64,000 nt of DNA from assembly GCA_902571915.1 (NCBI GenBank), contig CACGDY010000001.1, positions 186,001-250,000 of the forward strand, given 5' to 3'. Shown one piece after another: positions 40,467-52,654 of this stretch. The DNA is from an uncultured Pelagibacteraceae bacterium (GTDB taxonomy: Bacteria; Pseudomonadota; Alphaproteobacteria; Pelagibacterales; Pelagibacteraceae). Below the pieces are notes generated by a model. The model had not been told where the DNA came from and searched no databases. It saw only the letters and a program-made list of their open reading frames with translations. Within the stretch, counting starts at the first letter, position 1. Each line of letters begins with the position of its first letter. The position numbers and the translations under genes were made by a program.

Positions 40467-41180
40467 ATGTCTGAAATTGCTTTAATTGGGAAAAAACTGG
40501 GAATGACTAGAGAGTTTTATAGAACTGGTCAAATTATACCTGTTACTGTTTTGAAAATGGAAAAAGCTAGAATAATTCAGATTATAGATGAGCAAAAGAG
40601 AGGGTATAAAGCGATCCAATTAGGTTATGGAAAGATAAAAAATTCAAAACTTTCAAAAGCTATGAAAGGTTTTTTTTCAAAAAAAAATACAGAACCGAAA
40701 AAAAAACTTAAAGAGTTTAAAGTTTCAAATATAGAGAATTTTAAAGAAGGAAATGAGTTTGGATTAGAAATTTTTAAAGACGTCAAATTTGTAGATACTA
40801 AATCTAAAACGATAGGTAAAGGATTTGCTGGTGCAATGAAAAGACACAATTTTGGGGGTCTTAGAGCATCTCATGGAGTTTCAATATCTCATAGATCTCA
40901 TGGTTCCACAGGTCAAAGACAAGATCCAGGAAAAGTTTTTAAAGGAAAAAAAATGGCCGGACATATGGGTGATAAATTTCGAACTATGCAAAACATAGAG
41001 ATTATAAAAACTGACTTAGAAAATGAATTGTTATACTTAAAAGGCTCAATACCAGGTTCAAAAAATTCTGAAGTTCTTGTTAAAAAATCAGTAAAAAATA
41101 TTAAAAAGTTAACAATGATTGAAAAAATTAAAGCTGCAGATGAGGCTAAAAAAATTCCTGATAAAAAGAAAAAACAATGA
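40467..41180 (+). CDS. rplC: ribosomal protein L3
   Basis: 'GFAGAMKRHNFGGLRASHGVSISHRSHGSTGQRQDPGKVFKGKKMAGHMG'. Confidence 0.98.
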   Translation: MSEIALIGKKLGMTREFYRTGQIIPVTVLKMEKARIIQIIDEQKRGYKAIQLGYGKIKNSKLSKAMKGFFSKKNTEPKKKLKEFKVSNIENFKEGNEFGLEIFKDVKFVDTKSKTIGKGFAGAMKRHNFGGLRASHGVSISHRSHGSTGQRQDPGKVFKGKKMAGHMGDKFRTMQNIEIIKTDLENELLYLKGSIPGSKNSEVLVKKSVKNIKKLTMIEKIKAADEAKKIPDKKKKQ

Positions 41181-41800
41181 AAATAGAAAAACTAAATTTA
41201 AATGGTAAAAAAGAAACTTTTGAAGTGTTAGATAAAATCTTCTCTGCCAAAATTAATAATAGATTAGTGAGTAGTGTTTTGTATAAATCTAATGCTAATT
41301 ATAAAGGTAGACACGCAAAAACTAAGCAACAAAATGAGGTATCGGGACCAACTTCGAAGATATATGCACAAAAGGGAACTGGAAATGCAAGACATGCTAG
41401 TAAAAAAGCCCCTATATTTGTTGGTGGTGGAATTGCTCATGGACCAAAAGGTCAGTTATCTTACAAAAAAAGAAAATTAAACAAGAGTGAGAAAAAGCAA
41501 AGCATAGCCTCAATTTTTAGTGAGAAAATAAAAGATAAAAATTTATTAGTTTTTAGCGATTTTAAAACTGAAATTAAAAAGACTAAAGAAATGAATTTGA
41601 TAATTAAAAAATTTGATATTATGAGTTCAATTTTAATTCTCGACAAATCCTCAAAAGATAAAATTGAAAGATCAATTAAAAATATACCGAATGTAAAAGT
41701 TACTGATGTTAATCATTTTAGTTCATATGATTTAGTTAAGTTTAAAAAAGTTGTTTTTACAGAAAGCTCGATTAAAGAATTAGAAACGAGGTTTAAATAA
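41177..41800 (+). CDS. rplD: ribosomal protein L4
   Basis: 'QKGTGNARHASKKAPIFVGGGIAHGPK'. Confidence 0.98.
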   Translation: MKIEKLNLNGKKETFEVLDKIFSAKINNRLVSSVLYKSNANYKGRHAKTKQQNEVSGPTSKIYAQKGTGNARHASKKAPIFVGGGIAHGPKGQLSYKKRKLNKSEKKQSIASIFSEKIKDKNLLVFSDFKTEIKKTKEMNLIIKKFDIMSSILILDKSSKDKIERSIKNIPNVKVTDVNHFSSYDLVKFKKVVFTESSIKELETRFK

Positions 41801-42093
41801 TGAGTAAGGTGCATTTATATGATAAAATTTTAGCTCCTTTTGTTACTGAAAAGTCAACTAATCTATCTGAGTATAATAAAATCGTATTTAAAGTTCCCTC
41901 GCGAGCAAATAAAAAGAACTTAAAAAATAATATTGAAAAAATATTTAAAGTGAATGTGACCAAAATCAATATAATCAATAAACAATCAACAACAAAATTG
42001 ACCAGAGGCCAAAAGGTTAAAAAACCCGGCTTTAAAAAAGCAATTGTAACTCTAAAAAAAGGTCAAAGTATTGACCTAACATCAGGAATATAA
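41800..42093 (+). CDS. rplW: ribosomal protein L23
   Basis: L23 motifs and S10-operon order. Confidence 0.96.
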   Translation: MSKVHLYDKILAPFVTEKSTNLSEYNKIVFKVPSRANKKNLKNNIEKIFKVNVTKINIINKQSTTKLTRGQKVKKPGFKKAIVTLKKGQSIDLTSGI

Positions 42094-42094
42094 A

Positions 42095-42934
42095 ATGGCT
42101 TTAAAAACTTTCAAACCTTATACAAAATCAACTAGAGGTACTATTCTTGTAGACAGAAAAGATTTATGGAAAGGCAAACCTTTTAAAAGTCTTGTTTCAC
42201 CTAAAAAAGCAATGAAAGGAAGAAACAATAATGGCCACATTACTTCAATTAATAGATCTGGCGGACACAAAAAAATGTATAGACATATTGATTTTTATAG
42301 AAAAAAATTTGATGTATTAGGGACTGTTGAGAGAATTGAATATGATCCAAATAGATCATGTCACATAATGCTTATTAAATTTGATGATAATACTCATAGT
42401 TATTATTTGGCACCACAAAAAATAAAGATTGGAGATAAAATAGAAAACGGCTCAAAAAAGGAAATCAAAATAGGCAATTGCATGCCTTTGCAGGATATTC
42501 CTGTAGGAATAGATATTCATAATGTAGAGATACAACCCGGTGCTGGCGGAAAAATTGCTAGATCCGCAGGCACATCAGTTACCATAAGTGGTATTGATGG
42601 AAATTATACACTAATTAAACTTTCATCTGGAGAGGTAAGAAAAATTGATTCAAGATCATTAGCAACAATTGGGGTACTAAGTAATCCTGATCAAAAGAAT
42701 ATTAAAATAGGAAAAGCAGGTAGATCAAGATGGCTAGGTAGAAGACCTCACACAAGAGGTGTGGTTAAAAATCCAGTTGATCACCCACACGGTGGTGGTG
42801 AAGGAAAATCAGCTGGAGGGAGACATCCGGTATCACCAACAGGTCAGTCTGCAAAGGGTCTTAAAACAAGAGATAACAAAAGAACAGATAAATTTATAAT
42901 TAAACGAAGAAACAGAAGGAAGGATACAAAATAA
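42095..42934 (+). CDS. rplB: ribosomal protein L2
   Basis: '[29 protein letters not shown]'. Confidence 0.99.
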   Translation: MALKTFKPYTKSTRGTILVDRKDLWKGKPFKSLVSPKKAMKGRNNNGHITSINRSGGHKKMYRHIDFYRKKFDVLGTVERIEYDPNRSCHIMLIKFDDNTHSYYLAPQKIKIGDKIENGSKKEIKIGNCMPLQDIPVGIDIHNVEIQPGAGGKIARSAGTSVTISGIDGNYTLIKLSSGEVRKIDSRSLATIGVLSNPDQKNIKIGKAGRSRWLGRRPHTRGVVKNPVDHPHGGGEGKSAGGRHPVSPTGQSAKGLKTRDNKRTDKFIIKRRNRRKDTK

Positions 42935-42935
42935 T

Positions 42936-43235
42936 ATGTCTAGAGCCGTCTGGAAAGGACCATTTGTAGAGGAAAGTTTAATGAAAAAAGTTGATAAATA
43001 CAAAAATGATGTAAAAAAAATTCCAATAAAAACTTGGTCGAGAAAATCAACAATTATTCCTGATTTTGTAGGCGTTAGTTTTTTAATTTATAATGGAAAA
43101 AAGTTTATTCCAATTACTGTTTCTGAGGATATGGTAGGTCATAAATTAGGTGAGTTTGCACCTACAAGAACTTTTTTCGGACACACTCCGGCAGATAAAA
43201 AAGCTAAACCAGCTGAGGCTGAGGAGAAAAAATAA
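42936..43235 (+). CDS. rpsS: ribosomal protein S19
   Basis: '[14 protein letters not shown]', '[13 protein letters not shown]'. Confidence 0.98.
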   Translation: MSRAVWKGPFVEESLMKKVDKYKNDVKKIPIKTWSRKSTIIPDFVGVSFLIYNGKKFIPITVSEDMVGHKLGEFAPTRTFFGHTPADKKAKPAEAEEKK

Positions 43236-43237
43236 TT

Positions 43238-43636
43238 ATGAGTAGAAAAAATAAATTAGAAAAAAATAAGGATAAGACAGTAAGATCAATTAATAACAAT
43301 GTAAGATCTAGTATAAGAAAACTTAATCCTATACTAAAAGGAATAGTTGGAAAAAAAGTTGATATTGCAATTAGAGACCTACAATTTTCTGAAAAAAGAA
43401 TTACTAAAGATATTAGAAAAACAATAAGCTCTGCAGTAGCTAATGCTGAAAATAACTTTCAATATGATATTGATAAGCTTTTTGTAAAAGAGGCATATTG
43501 TGGAAAAAAAATAACAATGAAAAGATTCAGACCAAGAGCAAAGGGGCGTGCTGCACCAATTTTAAAACCGTATTCGAGTGTAACAATTATTTTGGCTGAA
43601 AAAACAAAAATGGAGAGTCATGGGACAAAAAGTTAA
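43238..43636 (+). CDS. rplV: ribosomal protein L22
   Basis: '[24 protein letters not shown]'. Confidence 0.98.
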   Translation: MSRKNKLEKNKDKTVRSINNNVRSSIRKLNPILKGIVGKKVDIAIRDLQFSEKRITKDIRKTISSAVANAENNFQYDIDKLFVKEAYCGKKITMKRFRPRAKGRAAPILKPYSSVTIILAEKTKMESHGTKS

Positions 43637-44300
43637 TCCAGTTGGTTTTAGATTAGGTATTAATAGGGGTTGGGACTCTGTATGGTACGCCAAAAAAAAG
43701 GATTTTGGAAATTATTTAATTGAGGATTTTAAAATTCGTGAATACGTCAAAAAAAATGTTGTCAATTCCGGTGTTTCTAAAGTAATGATCGAACGAACTT
43801 CAAATAAATGCTATGTAACCATTTATACATCGCGGCCAGGTTTTGTTATTGGAAAAAAGGGAAGTGATATAGATAAAATTAAAAATAATTTATCTAAATT
43901 TACTAAAAATGAAGTTACATTAAATATTAAAGAAGTAAAAAAACCTGAAACGAATGCTTATTTAGTTGCTGAAAATATTGCGCAACAATTAGTCAAAAGA
44001 ATCTCATACAGAAGAGCAATGAAAAGAGCTATGCAATCATGTCTTAGATTAGGAGCAAGGGGCATAAAGGTCTCAGTAAGTGGAAGGTTAGGTGGAAATG
44101 AGATTGCAAGAACTGAATGGTTAAGAGATGGAAGTATACCATCTCACACATTAAGAGCTGATATTGACTATGCCGAAGCTGAAGCGTTAACAACATATGG
44201 GATAATTGGAATTAAAGTTTGGATTTATAAAGGCGAAGTATTTGCAAAAGAATTTAGTCAAGAAACTAACAAAATTAAATTAAAAGAAAGTAAAGAATAA
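43620..44300 (+). CDS. rpsC: ribosomal protein S3
   Basis: '[24 protein letters not shown]'. Confidence 0.99.
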   Translation: MGQKVNPVGFRLGINRGWDSVWYAKKKDFGNYLIEDFKIREYVKKNVVNSGVSKVMIERTSNKCYVTIYTSRPGFVIGKKGSDIDKIKNNLSKFTKNEVTLNIKEVKKPETNAYLVAENIAQQLVKRISYRRAMKRAMQSCLRLGARGIKVSVSGRLGGNEIARTEWLRDGSIPSHTLRADIDYAEAEALTTYGIIGIKVWIYKGEVFAKEFSQETNKIKLKESKE

Positions 44301-44301
44301 A

Positions 44302-44712
44302 ATGTTACAACCAGTAAGAACAAAATGGCGAAAAGCTCACAAGGGCAGAATTCATGGCACTGCTTCGAGAGCAAATTTCATCAATTACGGTGCTTTTGCA
44401 CTAAAAGCAATGTCTCCTGACAGAGTTACTGGAAAACAAATTGAGGCAGCAAGAGTTGCTTTGACAAGGCATATGAAAAGACAGGGAAGAGTATGGACAA
44501 GAATATTTCCAAATATTCCAATATCAAAAAAACCAATAGAAGTGAGAATGGGAAAAGGAAAAGGATCTCCAGAATATTATGCATGTAGGGTTAAGCCGGG
44601 AAGAATTTTATTTGAGGTTGATGGAGTTTCAGAACAAATAGCTAAGGAAGCACTATATAAAGCTTCAGCAAAACTTCCAATCAAAACAAAAACAATTAAA
44701 AGATTTGCTTAA
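44302..44712 (+). CDS. rplP: ribosomal protein L16
   Basis: '[23 protein letters not shown]'. Confidence 0.98.
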   Translation: MLQPVRTKWRKAHKGRIHGTASRANFINYGAFALKAMSPDRVTGKQIEAARVALTRHMKRQGRVWTRIFPNIPISKKPIEVRMGKGKGSPEYYACRVKPGRILFEVDGVSEQIAKEALYKASAKLPIKTKTIKRFA

Positions 44713-44713
44713 A

Positions 44714-44896
44714 ATGAAAAAAAAAGAAATTAAAAAATTAACTAAAGATCAAATTATAAAAAATATAGACAAGTTAAAAAAAGATTTATTTAATTTGAGA
44801 TTTCAAAAAATTAATTCTCAAATTCCTAATCCCTCAAAAATAAATGAAACAAAAAAAAATATAGCAAGATTAAAAACAATGATGAGGAGAGATTAA
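44714..44896 (+). CDS. rpmC: ribosomal protein L29
   Basis: Position and 'DLFNLRFQKINSQ'. Confidence 0.95.
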   Translation: MKKKEIKKLTKDQIIKNIDKLKKDLFNLRFQKINSQIPNPSKINETKKNIARLKTMMRRD

Positions 44897-45133
44897 ATGC
44901 CAAAAAAAATTTTAACTGGTGTAGTTGTGAGCGATAAACCAAATAAAACTATTACTGTGTTGGTTGAAAGAAAATATTCTCACCCTTTGTTAAAAAAAGT
45001 AATTAAAGTGAGGAAAAAGTATAACGCACATGATGAAAATAATAAGTTTAAAACAGGAGATAGAGTTTCGATAATTGAAAGTAAACCGTTTTCTAAAAAC
45101 AAAAAATTTCAAGTAATGGGAAATGTAAAATAA
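44897..45133 (+). CDS. rpsQ: ribosomal protein S17
   Basis: '[26 protein letters not shown]'. Confidence 0.97.
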   Translation: MPKKILTGVVVSDKPNKTITVLVERKYSHPLLKKVIKVRKKYNAHDENNKFKTGDRVSIIESKPFSKNKKFQVMGNVK

Positions 45134-45501
45134 TGATACAAGTTCAAACAGAATTACAAGTAGCTGATAATACTGGGGCAAAAAAAATAGAATGTATAAA
45201 AGTTTTAGGTGGCTCTAAAAGAAGATATGCTAGTATTGGAGATACAATAGTTATTGCTGTAAAAGAGGCAATACCTAAAGGAAAAGTAAAAAAGGGCTCA
45301 GTTCATAAAGCAGTAGTTGTAAGAGTAAAAAAAGGAATTCATAGGGACGATGGTTCAAAGGTAAAATTTGATAATAATGCTGCAGTTTTAGTTGACGACA
45401 AAGGTGAACCAGTTGGAACAAGAATATTTGGACCGGTTACAAGAGAATTAAGAACCAGAGGACAAATGAAGATTATATCTTTAGCACCGGAGGTATTATA
45501 A
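45133..45501 (+). CDS. rplN: ribosomal protein L14
   Basis: '[28 protein letters not shown]'. Confidence 0.99.
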   Translation: MIQVQTELQVADNTGAKKIECIKVLGGSKRRYASIGDTIVIAVKEAIPKGKVKKGSVHKAVVVRVKKGIHRDDGSKVKFDNNAAVLVDDKGEPVGTRIFGPVTRELRTRGQMKIISLAPEVL

Positions 45502-45749
45502 TGATTAAAAAAGGCTCTAAAGTACGAATATTAGTTGGTAAAGACAAAAAAAAAGAGGGTGAAGTTATCGAGATTAATAGAAAAGATAACAAAGCAAAAG
45601 TTAAAGATATAAATATTGTTAAAAAACACATTAAAACAACAAAAGAGAAAAAAGGTGGAATTATCTCAAAAGAAAATTTTATTCATTTATCAAATCTTAC
45701 TTTGGTTATTGATAAGAATAAAACCAAAAAAAGTGAGGTCAAAAAATAA
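45501..45749 (+). CDS. rplX: ribosomal protein L24
   Basis: KOW-like N-terminus and position. Confidence 0.95.
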   Translation: MIKKGSKVRILVGKDKKKEGEVIEINRKDNKAKVKDINIVKKHIKTTKEKKGGIISKENFIHLSNLTLVIDKNKTKKSEVKK

Positions 45750-46303
45750 TGAGTCCAAGACTAAAAGAACTTTATTATAAAAAGATACAACCTTCTTTGA
45801 AGGATAAGTTTGGTTTTAAAAACTTATATATGGGTCCTAAAATTGAAAAGATTGTAATAAATATGGGGCTAGGTTTGGATGGTAATGACTCTAAAATTAT
45901 CAAATCTTGTGAGGAAGATTTATCTAAAATAACTGGTCAAAAACCAGTGGTTACAAAATTTAAAAAATCCGTAGCAAATTTTAAAACCCGTAAAGGTTCT
46001 AATGCTGGATTAAAAGTAACTTTAAGAAAAAATAAAATGTATGAATTTTTAGATAGATTAGTAAATATAGCTTTACCTAGAATAAAAGACTTCAGAGGTC
46101 TTTCATTAAATGGATTTGATAAATTTGGAAATTATACATTTGGAGTAAAAGAACATATTATCTTCCCTGAAGTTAGTTTTGATAGGGCGGATAAAATTAG
46201 AGGACTAGATATTGTGATTGTAATTTCTTCCAAAAGTAAAGACCATAGTTTAGCTTTACTAGAACAATTAAATTTTCCATTTATAAAAAAAGGAGACAAT
46301 TAA
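45749..46303 (+). CDS. rplE: ribosomal protein L5
   Basis: '[12 protein letters not shown]', '[19 protein letters not shown]'. Confidence 0.98.
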   Translation: MSPRLKELYYKKIQPSLKDKFGFKNLYMGPKIEKIVINMGLGLDGNDSKIIKSCEEDLSKITGQKPVVTKFKKSVANFKTRKGSNAGLKVTLRKNKMYEFLDRLVNIALPRIKDFRGLSLNGFDKFGNYTFGVKEHIIFPEVSFDRADKIRGLDIVIVISSKSKDHSLALLEQLNFPFIKKGDN

Positions 46304-46305
46304 AT

Positions 46306-46611
46306 ATGGCAAAGATGAGCTCAATAAACAAAAACAATAGAAGAATAAAGCTTTCTAATAAATTTTATAAGAAAAGAGACAAACTAAAAAAAATTATTAT
46401 GAATAAAAAGTTATCTTTAGAGGAAAGGTTCAAGGCACAACAAAAATTATCTAAATTACCCAGAAATTCAGCTAAAGTCAGAGTTATGAATAGATGTCAA
46501 ATAACTGGCAGACCACATGGAGTTTATAGAAAATTAAAAATATCAAGAATTGCTTTAAGACAACTTGGATTACAAGGGAAAATACCAGGTTTAGTTAAAT
46601 CAAGTTGGTAG
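46306..46611 (+). CDS. rpsN: ribosomal protein S14
   Basis: '[27 protein letters not shown]'. Confidence 0.98.
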   Translation: MAKMSSINKNNRRIKLSNKFYKKRDKLKKIIMNKKLSLEERFKAQQKLSKLPRNSAKVRVMNRCQITGRPHGVYRKLKISRIALRQLGLQGKIPGLVKSSW

Positions 46612-46621
46612 AAAGGAAATT

Positions 46622-47017
46622 ATGAGTTTAAGTGACCCAATAGGAGATATGATAGCTAGAGTTAAAAATGCTCAATCTAGAAATCATAAAAAAGTTGAAT
46701 TACCAAATTCAAATTTTAAAACAAAAATTGCCAATATATTAAAAAATGAGGGTTTTATAAAAGATTTTAAAGTTCAATCTGAAACTAATAAATCTATATT
46801 AAGTTTAGAACTTAAATACCACTCGGGCAATCCAGTGATAAATGCTTTTGAGAGGGTGTCAAAACCTGGTAGAAGAATATTTTCAAGTGCCGATAGTCTA
46901 CCTAAAATAAATAATGGATTAGGAATCGCTATTATATCAACTCCAAAAGGTGTAATGACAGATATTGATGCGAGAAAACAAAGAGTTGGTGGTGAAATAA
47001 TTTGCAAGGTGTTTTAA
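46622..47017 (+). CDS. rpsH: ribosomal protein S8
   Basis: 'MSLSDPIGDMIARVKNAQ'. Confidence 0.98.
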   Translation: MSLSDPIGDMIARVKNAQSRNHKKVELPNSNFKTKIANILKNEGFIKDFKVQSETNKSILSLELKYHSGNPVINAFERVSKPGRRIFSSADSLPKINNGLGIAIISTPKGVMTDIDARKQRVGGEIICKVF

Positions 47018-47556
47018 TGTCTAAAATAGGTAAAATAAATATAACAATCCCAGATAAAGTAAAAGTTGCCTTAGCAGGAAATATTTTGAATATTGAGGGA
47101 CCGTTAGGAAAAAAATCATTAAATATTGACTTGGATTTATTTAACCTAGACATAAAAGATGGAAAACAAATATCTATAAAACCAAAAAAACTTGATCAAA
47201 ATATTAAAAGATTGTGGGGGATGAATAGGAGTTTAATAAACAATGCAGTTATTGGATCAAGTAAAGGTTATGAGAAAACTTTAGAATTAGTTGGAGTAGG
47301 ATATAGAGCAATGGTAAAAGGGAATACATTAAATTTACAACTTGGTTATAGTCATGACATAAACTTTGAAATACCTAATGGTATCAAAATAAGTGTAGAA
47401 AAACAAACAACACTGAAGATAGTTGGCTATGATAAACAACAAGTTGGTGAAGTTGTTTCAAAAATTAAAACCTTAAGAAAAATTGAACCTTATAAAGGCA
47501 AAGGAATAAGAGAAAAAGGTCAATATGTACTTAAAAAAGAAGGAAAGAAAAAATAA
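47017..47556 (+). CDS. rplF: ribosomal protein L6
   Basis: '[31 protein letters not shown]'; ATG 47017. Confidence 0.97.
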   Translation: MSKIGKINITIPDKVKVALAGNILNIEGPLGKKSLNIDLDLFNLDIKDGKQISIKPKKLDQNIKRLWGMNRSLINNAVIGSSKGYEKTLELVGVGYRAMVKGNTLNLQLGYSHDINFEIPNGIKISVEKQTTLKIVGYDKQQVGEVVSKIKTLRKIEPYKGKGIREKGQYVLKKEGKKK

Positions 47557-47912
47557 TGAAATTAAATACAGTAATAAGAAAAAAATTTAGAGTAAGCAAC
47601 AAACTTAAACAAGTTGCACCTAAAGACAGATTAAGATTAAGTATAATGCGATCGTCAAAGAATATTTTTGCTCAAATCATTGATGATACTAGAAATAAAA
47701 CTTTATTATCAGCTTCTTCTATTGAAAAAGATCTTAAATCTAAACCGAAAATGAATAAGACTGAGATGTCAAAAATAGTTGCTGAAAAATTGGCAAAAAA
47801 AGCCCAAGAAAAAAATATTAGTAAGATTTTTTTTGATAGAGGTATTTATAAGTATCATGGAAGAATTAAAGTATTTGCTGAAACACTTAGAAAGAATGGG
47901 ATGAAATTTTAA
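47556..47912 (+). CDS. rplR: ribosomal protein L18
   Basis: '[26 protein letters not shown]'. Confidence 0.97.
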   Translation: MKLNTVIRKKFRVSNKLKQVAPKDRLRLSIMRSSKNIFAQIIDDTRNKTLLSASSIEKDLKSKPKMNKTEMSKIVAEKLAKKAQEKNISKIFFDRGIYKYHGRIKVFAETLRKNGMKF

Positions 47913-47913
47913 C

Positions 47914-48426
47914 ATGGAAGCTAAAGAGAAAAAAACTGACGATATTTTAGAAAAACTTGTTCATATCAATAGGATTACTAAAGTTGTTAAAGGTGGAAGA
48001 AGATTTGGTTTTTCTGCATTAGTTGTAGTTGGCAATCAGGCAGGAAAAATAGGAATAGCTCATGCAAAAGCCAAACAAGTTCCTGATGCGATTAAAAAAG
48101 CAAATGAGATGGCAAGAAGAAAATTAATACACATTCCTCTTAGAGAAGGTAGAACAATTCATCATGATGTAAGAGCAAAAGATGGATCTGGTAAAATAGT
48201 ACTCCGAGCAGCATCTAAAGGCACTGGAATTATTGCAGGTGGACCTGTTAGAGCAGTCTGTGAAGTTTTAGGGGTAAAAGACATTGTTGCTAAATCAATG
48301 GGTACATCTAATGCACATAATGTCATAAGAGCCACTATGAAAGCTTTAAAAAAACAAAATTCACCAAAACAAATTTCTTCAATTAGAAATAAAAAAATTT
48401 CAGAGATTATAGAGAAAAGAGGATAA
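47914..48426 (+). CDS. rpsE: ribosomal protein S5
   Basis: '[30 protein letters not shown]'. Confidence 0.98.
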   Translation: MEAKEKKTDDILEKLVHINRITKVVKGGRRFGFSALVVVGNQAGKIGIAHAKAKQVPDAIKKANEMARRKLIHIPLREGRTIHHDVRAKDGSGKIVLRAASKGTGIIAGGPVRAVCEVLGVKDIVAKSMGTSNAHNVIRATMKALKKQNSPKQISSIRNKKISEIIEKRG

Positions 48427-48878
48427 TGATTAGTTTAAATAATAGAGAAAAATTTATTAAAGCAAAAATAAGAGTAGGAAGAGGCATTGGCTCAGGAAAG
48501 GGAAAGACATCTGGAAGAGGTGTAAAAGGTCAAAAATCTAGATCGGGTGTTGCAATAAAAAGTTTTGAGGGAGGACAAATGCCCCTTTACAGAAGATTAC
48601 CAAAAAGAGGTTTCAATCCTATTTCAAAAAAAATGGTAACAGTATTAAATCTTCAAAAGATACAAACTTATATAGATAAAAAGTCTATAAAATCTGGTGA
48701 TACTATAAATTCTGAAACTTTAAAAAAATTAAAATTAATTAACAAAAATTCAAAAAAACTCAAAATTTTAGGTACAGGAGAGATTAAATCAAAAATTAAT
48801 ATTGAAGCAGATCTAGCTTCAAAATCAGCAATAGAAAAACTCGAAAAAATCGGTGGTTCTTTACAAATAAAAAAATAA
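48426..48878 (+). CDS. rplO: ribosomal protein L15
   Basis: '[24 protein letters not shown]'. Confidence 0.97.
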   Translation: MISLNNREKFIKAKIRVGRGIGSGKGKTSGRGVKGQKSRSGVAIKSFEGGQMPLYRRLPKRGFNPISKKMVTVLNLQKIQTYIDKKSIKSGDTINSETLKKLKLINKNSKKLKILGTGEIKSKINIEADLASKSAIEKLEKIGGSLQIKK

Positions 48879-48887
48879 AAGTATTCA

Positions 48888-50165
48888 ATGAGCAGCTCTT
48901 CATCAATTGATTTGAGAAACAGAATTATTTTTACAATTGGTATATTGGCTGTATATAGATTTGGAACGTTTGTACCTTTACCTGGTATTGATCCTGAAGA
49001 ACTTAAAGTTCTCATGGAAGGTAATCAAAAAGGACTATTGGGAATGTTTAATGTTTTTGCTGGAGGAGCAGTAAGTAGAATGGCCATTTTTGCTTTAGGT
49101 ATTATGCCTTACATATCCTCATCTATTATTGTTCAACTTTTAACTGGAGTATCTGACTATTTTAAAAATTTAAAATCTCAAGGTGAAACGGGAAGAGCAA
49201 AAATTACGCAAATTACGAGATATGGAACTGTTTTGCTTGCAACAGTGCAAGGATATGGTCTGGCAGTAGGATTAGAGTCATCAGCAAATTTAGTTATTAA
49301 TCCAGGAATTTTTTTTAAAATATCAACAGTAACAACAATTGTTGCAGGTACAATTTTTTTAATGTGGCTTGGTGAACAAATAACACAGCGTGGAATAGGT
49401 AATGGAATTTCACTTATTATTTTTGCGGGGATAGTTGCAGAAATACCAAGAGCTTTAGTAACAACTTTTGAACTTGGAAGAACTGGTGCTATTTCAACAA
49501 TAATGATAATTGGAATTTTTGTTTTATTAATTATTACAATTTTATTTATCGTTTTTATGGAAAGAGCTTTAAGAAAAATCTTAATTAATTATCCAAAAAG
49601 ACAGATGGGTAACAAAATGTATGGAGGTGAGTCTTCACATTTACCACTTAAGATTAATCAAGCAGGAGTTATCCCTGCTATATTTGCTTCAGCATTATTA
49701 CTTTTACCTGTTACATTCTCAAATTTTAATTTTTCAGATAATGAGACTTTTTTAAATATAAGTTCATTTTTTACTCAAGGCCAACCACTCTATATGCTGC
49801 TGTATGCATCAGGAATTATTTTTTTCACATTTTTTTATACGTCGATTACATTTAATCCAGCTGAAACTGCAGAGAATTTAAGAAAATATGGAGGGTTTAT
49901 ACCTGGTATAAGACCTGGTGAAAGTACAGCTTTGTATATAGAAAATATTTTAACAAAGTTAACAACTATTGGTGCTCTATATTTAACTTTAGTTTGTTTG
50001 ATGCCAGAATTTTTGATAGCTAATTATCCTATTCCATTTTATTTAGGAGGGACCTCAATTTTGATTGTTGTAGTAGTCGCTATTGATACAGTAACTCAAA
50101 TTCAAACAAGATTGATGAGTTCGCAGTACGAACAATTAATTAAAAAAACAAAATTCGGTAAATAA
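48888..50165 (+). CDS. secY: preprotein translocase subunit SecY
   Basis: Multi-TM, 'ITQRGIGNGISLIIFAGI'. Confidence 0.98.
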   Translation: MSSSSSIDLRNRIIFTIGILAVYRFGTFVPLPGIDPEELKVLMEGNQKGLLGMFNVFAGGAVSRMAIFALGIMPYISSSIIVQLLTGVSDYFKNLKSQGETGRAKITQITRYGTVLLATVQGYGLAVGLESSANLVINPGIFFKISTVTTIVAGTIFLMWLGEQITQRGIGNGISLIIFAGIVAEIPRALVTTFELGRTGAISTIMIIGIFVLLIITILFIVFMERALRKILINYPKRQMGNKMYGGESSHLPLKINQAGVIPAIFASALLLLPVTFSNFNFSDNETFLNISSFFTQGQPLYMLLYASGIIFFTFFYTSITFNPAETAENLRKYGGFIPGIRPGESTALYIENILTKLTTIGALYLTLVCLMPEFLIANYPIPFYLGGTSILIVVVVAIDTVTQIQTRLMSSQYEQLIKKTKFGK

Positions 50166-50169
50166 AAAA

Positions 50170-50733
50170 GTGAATATAATATTATTTGGACCACCCGGTG
50201 CTGGCAAAGGTACGCAAGCTAAGTATTTACAAAAAAAACTAGACAATTATCAAATATCTACTGGTGATATATTAAGAAATGAGATTAAAAATAATACAGA
50301 TATTGGTAAAAAAATTATAAACAATATGAATGAAGGAAAATTTGTTGATGATGGAATAGTAAATCAATTAATAGAGAAAGTTATAAAAAATCCCAGAAAT
50401 AAAAATAAACTTATTTTTGATGGATATCCCAGAACTATCGATCAAGCAAAAAATTTAGATTTGTTACTAGAAAATACAGATCAAAAAATAGATTTTATTT
50501 TTTTTTTAAAAGTAGACAAAGAAACTATTATTAAAAGAATTGAAAATAGGAAAGTTTTAGAGCAAAGATCTGATGATGAGATAGATGTTACTATTAAAAG
50601 GTATGAAATTTACATGGAAACCACTAGACCTGTACTTGATTATTATTCACTTAAATCGAATTTTAAAGAAATTGATGGAGGCTTAAAAATTGATGAAATT
50701 TCAAGAAAAATTAATAATATTTTAAAGGTTTAA
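50170..50733 (+). CDS. adk: adenylate kinase
   Basis: 'MNIILFGPPGAGKGTQAKYL'; GTG start. Confidence 0.97.
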   Translation: MNIILFGPPGAGKGTQAKYLQKKLDNYQISTGDILRNEIKNNTDIGKKIINNMNEGKFVDDGIVNQLIEKVIKNPRNKNKLIFDGYPRTIDQAKNLDLLLENTDQKIDFIFFLKVDKETIIKRIENRKVLEQRSDDEIDVTIKRYEIYMETTRPVLDYYSLKSNFKEIDGGLKIDEISRKINNILKV

Positions 50734-50736
50734 AAG

Positions 50737-50764
50737 TTGACATTAAAAAAACTTATTATATAAA
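50737..50764 (+). promoter_or_regulatory. predicted promoter upstream of rpsM
   Basis: TTGACA-16 nt-TATAAA. Confidence 0.5.
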
Positions 50765-50787
50765 AAGTCTGAATTTATCACAATATT

Positions 50788-51171
50788 ATGGCTCGTATAG
50801 CAGGTATAAACATTCCACAAAACAAACTTGTTCATGTTGGATTGACTTATATTTATGGAATTGGGGATAAGTTCTCAAAACAGATTTGCTTATCATTAGA
50901 AATACCTAAAAAAAAAAGAATTAATGAGCTTACTGATGATGAAATTTTAAAAATAAGGGAGTACATTGATCAAAATTTTAAGGTAGAGGGAGATCTAAGA
51001 AGAGATTATTCTTTAAGTATAAAAAGATTGATAGATCTTGCATGTTATCGTGGATCAAGACATAGAAAAAAACTTCCAGTTAGAGGGCAAAGAACAAGAT
51101 GCAACGCTAGAACTAGAAAAGGCAAAGCTATAGCAATTGCTGGTAAAAAATTAACGCCGCTTAAAAAATAA
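50788..51171 (+). CDS. rpsM: ribosomal protein S13
   Basis: '[26 protein letters not shown]'. Confidence 0.98.
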   Translation: MARIAGINIPQNKLVHVGLTYIYGIGDKFSKQICLSLEIPKKKRINELTDDEILKIREYIDQNFKVEGDLRRDYSLSIKRLIDLACYRGSRHRKKLPVRGQRTRCNARTRKGKAIAIAGKKLTPLKK

Positions 51172-51173
51172 TA

Positions 51174-51623
51174 ATGGCTAAAACTGAAAAAAAAAATATT
51201 AAAGAGCAAAATACTGAAAAATCAGTAAAAAAAGTAATCAAGAGCTCGTACTCAAAAAAGAAAAAAATTAAAAAAAATATTTTAAATGGTATAGCCTATG
51301 TGCAATCAACTTTTAATAATACAATAATTTCTATTGCTGATACCAATGGTAATGTAATATCTTGGGCTTCTGCTGGACAAAAAGGTTTTAAGGGCTCAAG
51401 AAAATCAACTCCTTACGCTGCACAAATAGCCGCTGATGCTGCAGCTTCTAAAGCTTTAGAGTATGGGATGAAAACATTATCAGTAGAAGTTAAAGGGCCT
51501 GGTTCGGGAAGGGAAACAGCATTGAGAGCACTTCAAGCTAGAGGGTTCAAAATTTTAACTATAAAGGACACAACACCTATGCCGCATAATGGAACAAGAC
51601 CACCTAAGAAAAGGAGAGTTTAA
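51174..51623 (+). CDS. rpsK: ribosomal protein S11
   Basis: '[28 protein letters not shown]'; extended Lys-rich N-terminus. Confidence 0.97.
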   Translation: MAKTEKKNIKEQNTEKSVKKVIKSSYSKKKKIKKNILNGIAYVQSTFNNTIISIADTNGNVISWASAGQKGFKGSRKSTPYAAQIAADAAASKALEYGMKTLSVEVKGPGSGRETALRALQARGFKILTIKDTTPMPHNGTRPPKKRRV

Positions 51624-52651
51624 TGGAAACAGAAAATGTAAATGTTAAAAATTGGAAATCATTAATAAAGCCAGCTAAATTAGATGTCAAGATTAGTGAT
51701 GATTTGACTCAAGCAACAATTATAGCAGAGCCGTTAGAAAAAGGTTATGGTTTAACACTTGGAAATTCATTGAGAAGAATTTTATTATCTTCTATAAGAG
51801 GTGCAGCGGTAACTTCAATACAAATTGATGGTGTTTTACATGAGTTTACCTCTATAAAAGGAGTAAGAGAGGATGTTACAGATATAGTTTTAAATGTAAA
51901 ATCATTAGCTTTAAAATGTTCATCTGAAGGATCTAAAAAATTAGTTCTAAATGCAAAAGGACCTGGTGAAATTAAAGCTTCAGATATTACTCAAGTTGCT
52001 GATGTGGAAATTTTAAATCCCGATCTTGTAATTTGTAATCTAGATGAAAATACCAGCTTTTACATGGAGATGAATGTTAACACTGGAAAAGGATATGTGC
52101 CTGCAGAATTAAATAAACCAGAGGAACCACCTTTAGGATTAATTGCAATAGACTCCTTATATAGCCCTGTAAAAAAAGTGTCCTATTCAGTAAGTACAGC
52201 TAGAGAAGGTAAAGCTCTAGATTATGATAAATTGACAATGGAAGTTGAGACAAATGGATCAATTTCAGCTGAAGATGCCGTTGCTTACTCTGCAAGAATT
52301 TTTCAAGACCAATTAAAAATGTTCATTAATTTTGATGAACCAGTTGAAGCGCCAGTTAAAGAAGTTTCAAAAGAGCCTGAATTTAATAAAAACTTATTAA
52401 GAAAAGTTGATGAATTGGAATTATCAGTAAGATCAATGAACTGTTTAAAAAATGATAATATAATTTACATAGGTGATCTTGTTCAAAAATCTGAAGGAGA
52501 AATGCTTCGAACACCAAATTTTGGACGAAAATCCTTAAATGAAATAAAAGAAGTTTTAACAGGTATGTCTTTATATTTAGGTATGGAAATTCCAAATTGG
52601 CCACCAGATAATATAGCGGAAATGTCAAAAAAATTAGAGGAAGCTATTTGA
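51623..52651 (+). CDS. rpoA: RNA polymerase subunit alpha
   Basis: Alpha NTD and CTD motifs. Confidence 0.98.
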   Translation: METENVNVKNWKSLIKPAKLDVKISDDLTQATIIAEPLEKGYGLTLGNSLRRILLSSIRGAAVTSIQIDGVLHEFTSIKGVREDVTDIVLNVKSLALKCSSEGSKKLVLNAKGPGEIKASDITQVADVEILNPDLVICNLDENTSFYMEMNVNTGKGYVPAELNKPEEPPLGLIAIDSLYSPVKKVSYSVSTAREGKALDYDKLTMEVETNGSISAEDAVAYSARIFQDQLKMFINFDEPVEAPVKEVSKEPEFNKNLLRKVDELELSVRSMNCLKNDNIIYIGDLVQKSEGEMLRTPNFGRKSLNEIKEVLTGMSLYLGMEIPNWPPDNIAEMSKKLEEAI

Positions 52652-52654
52652 AAA

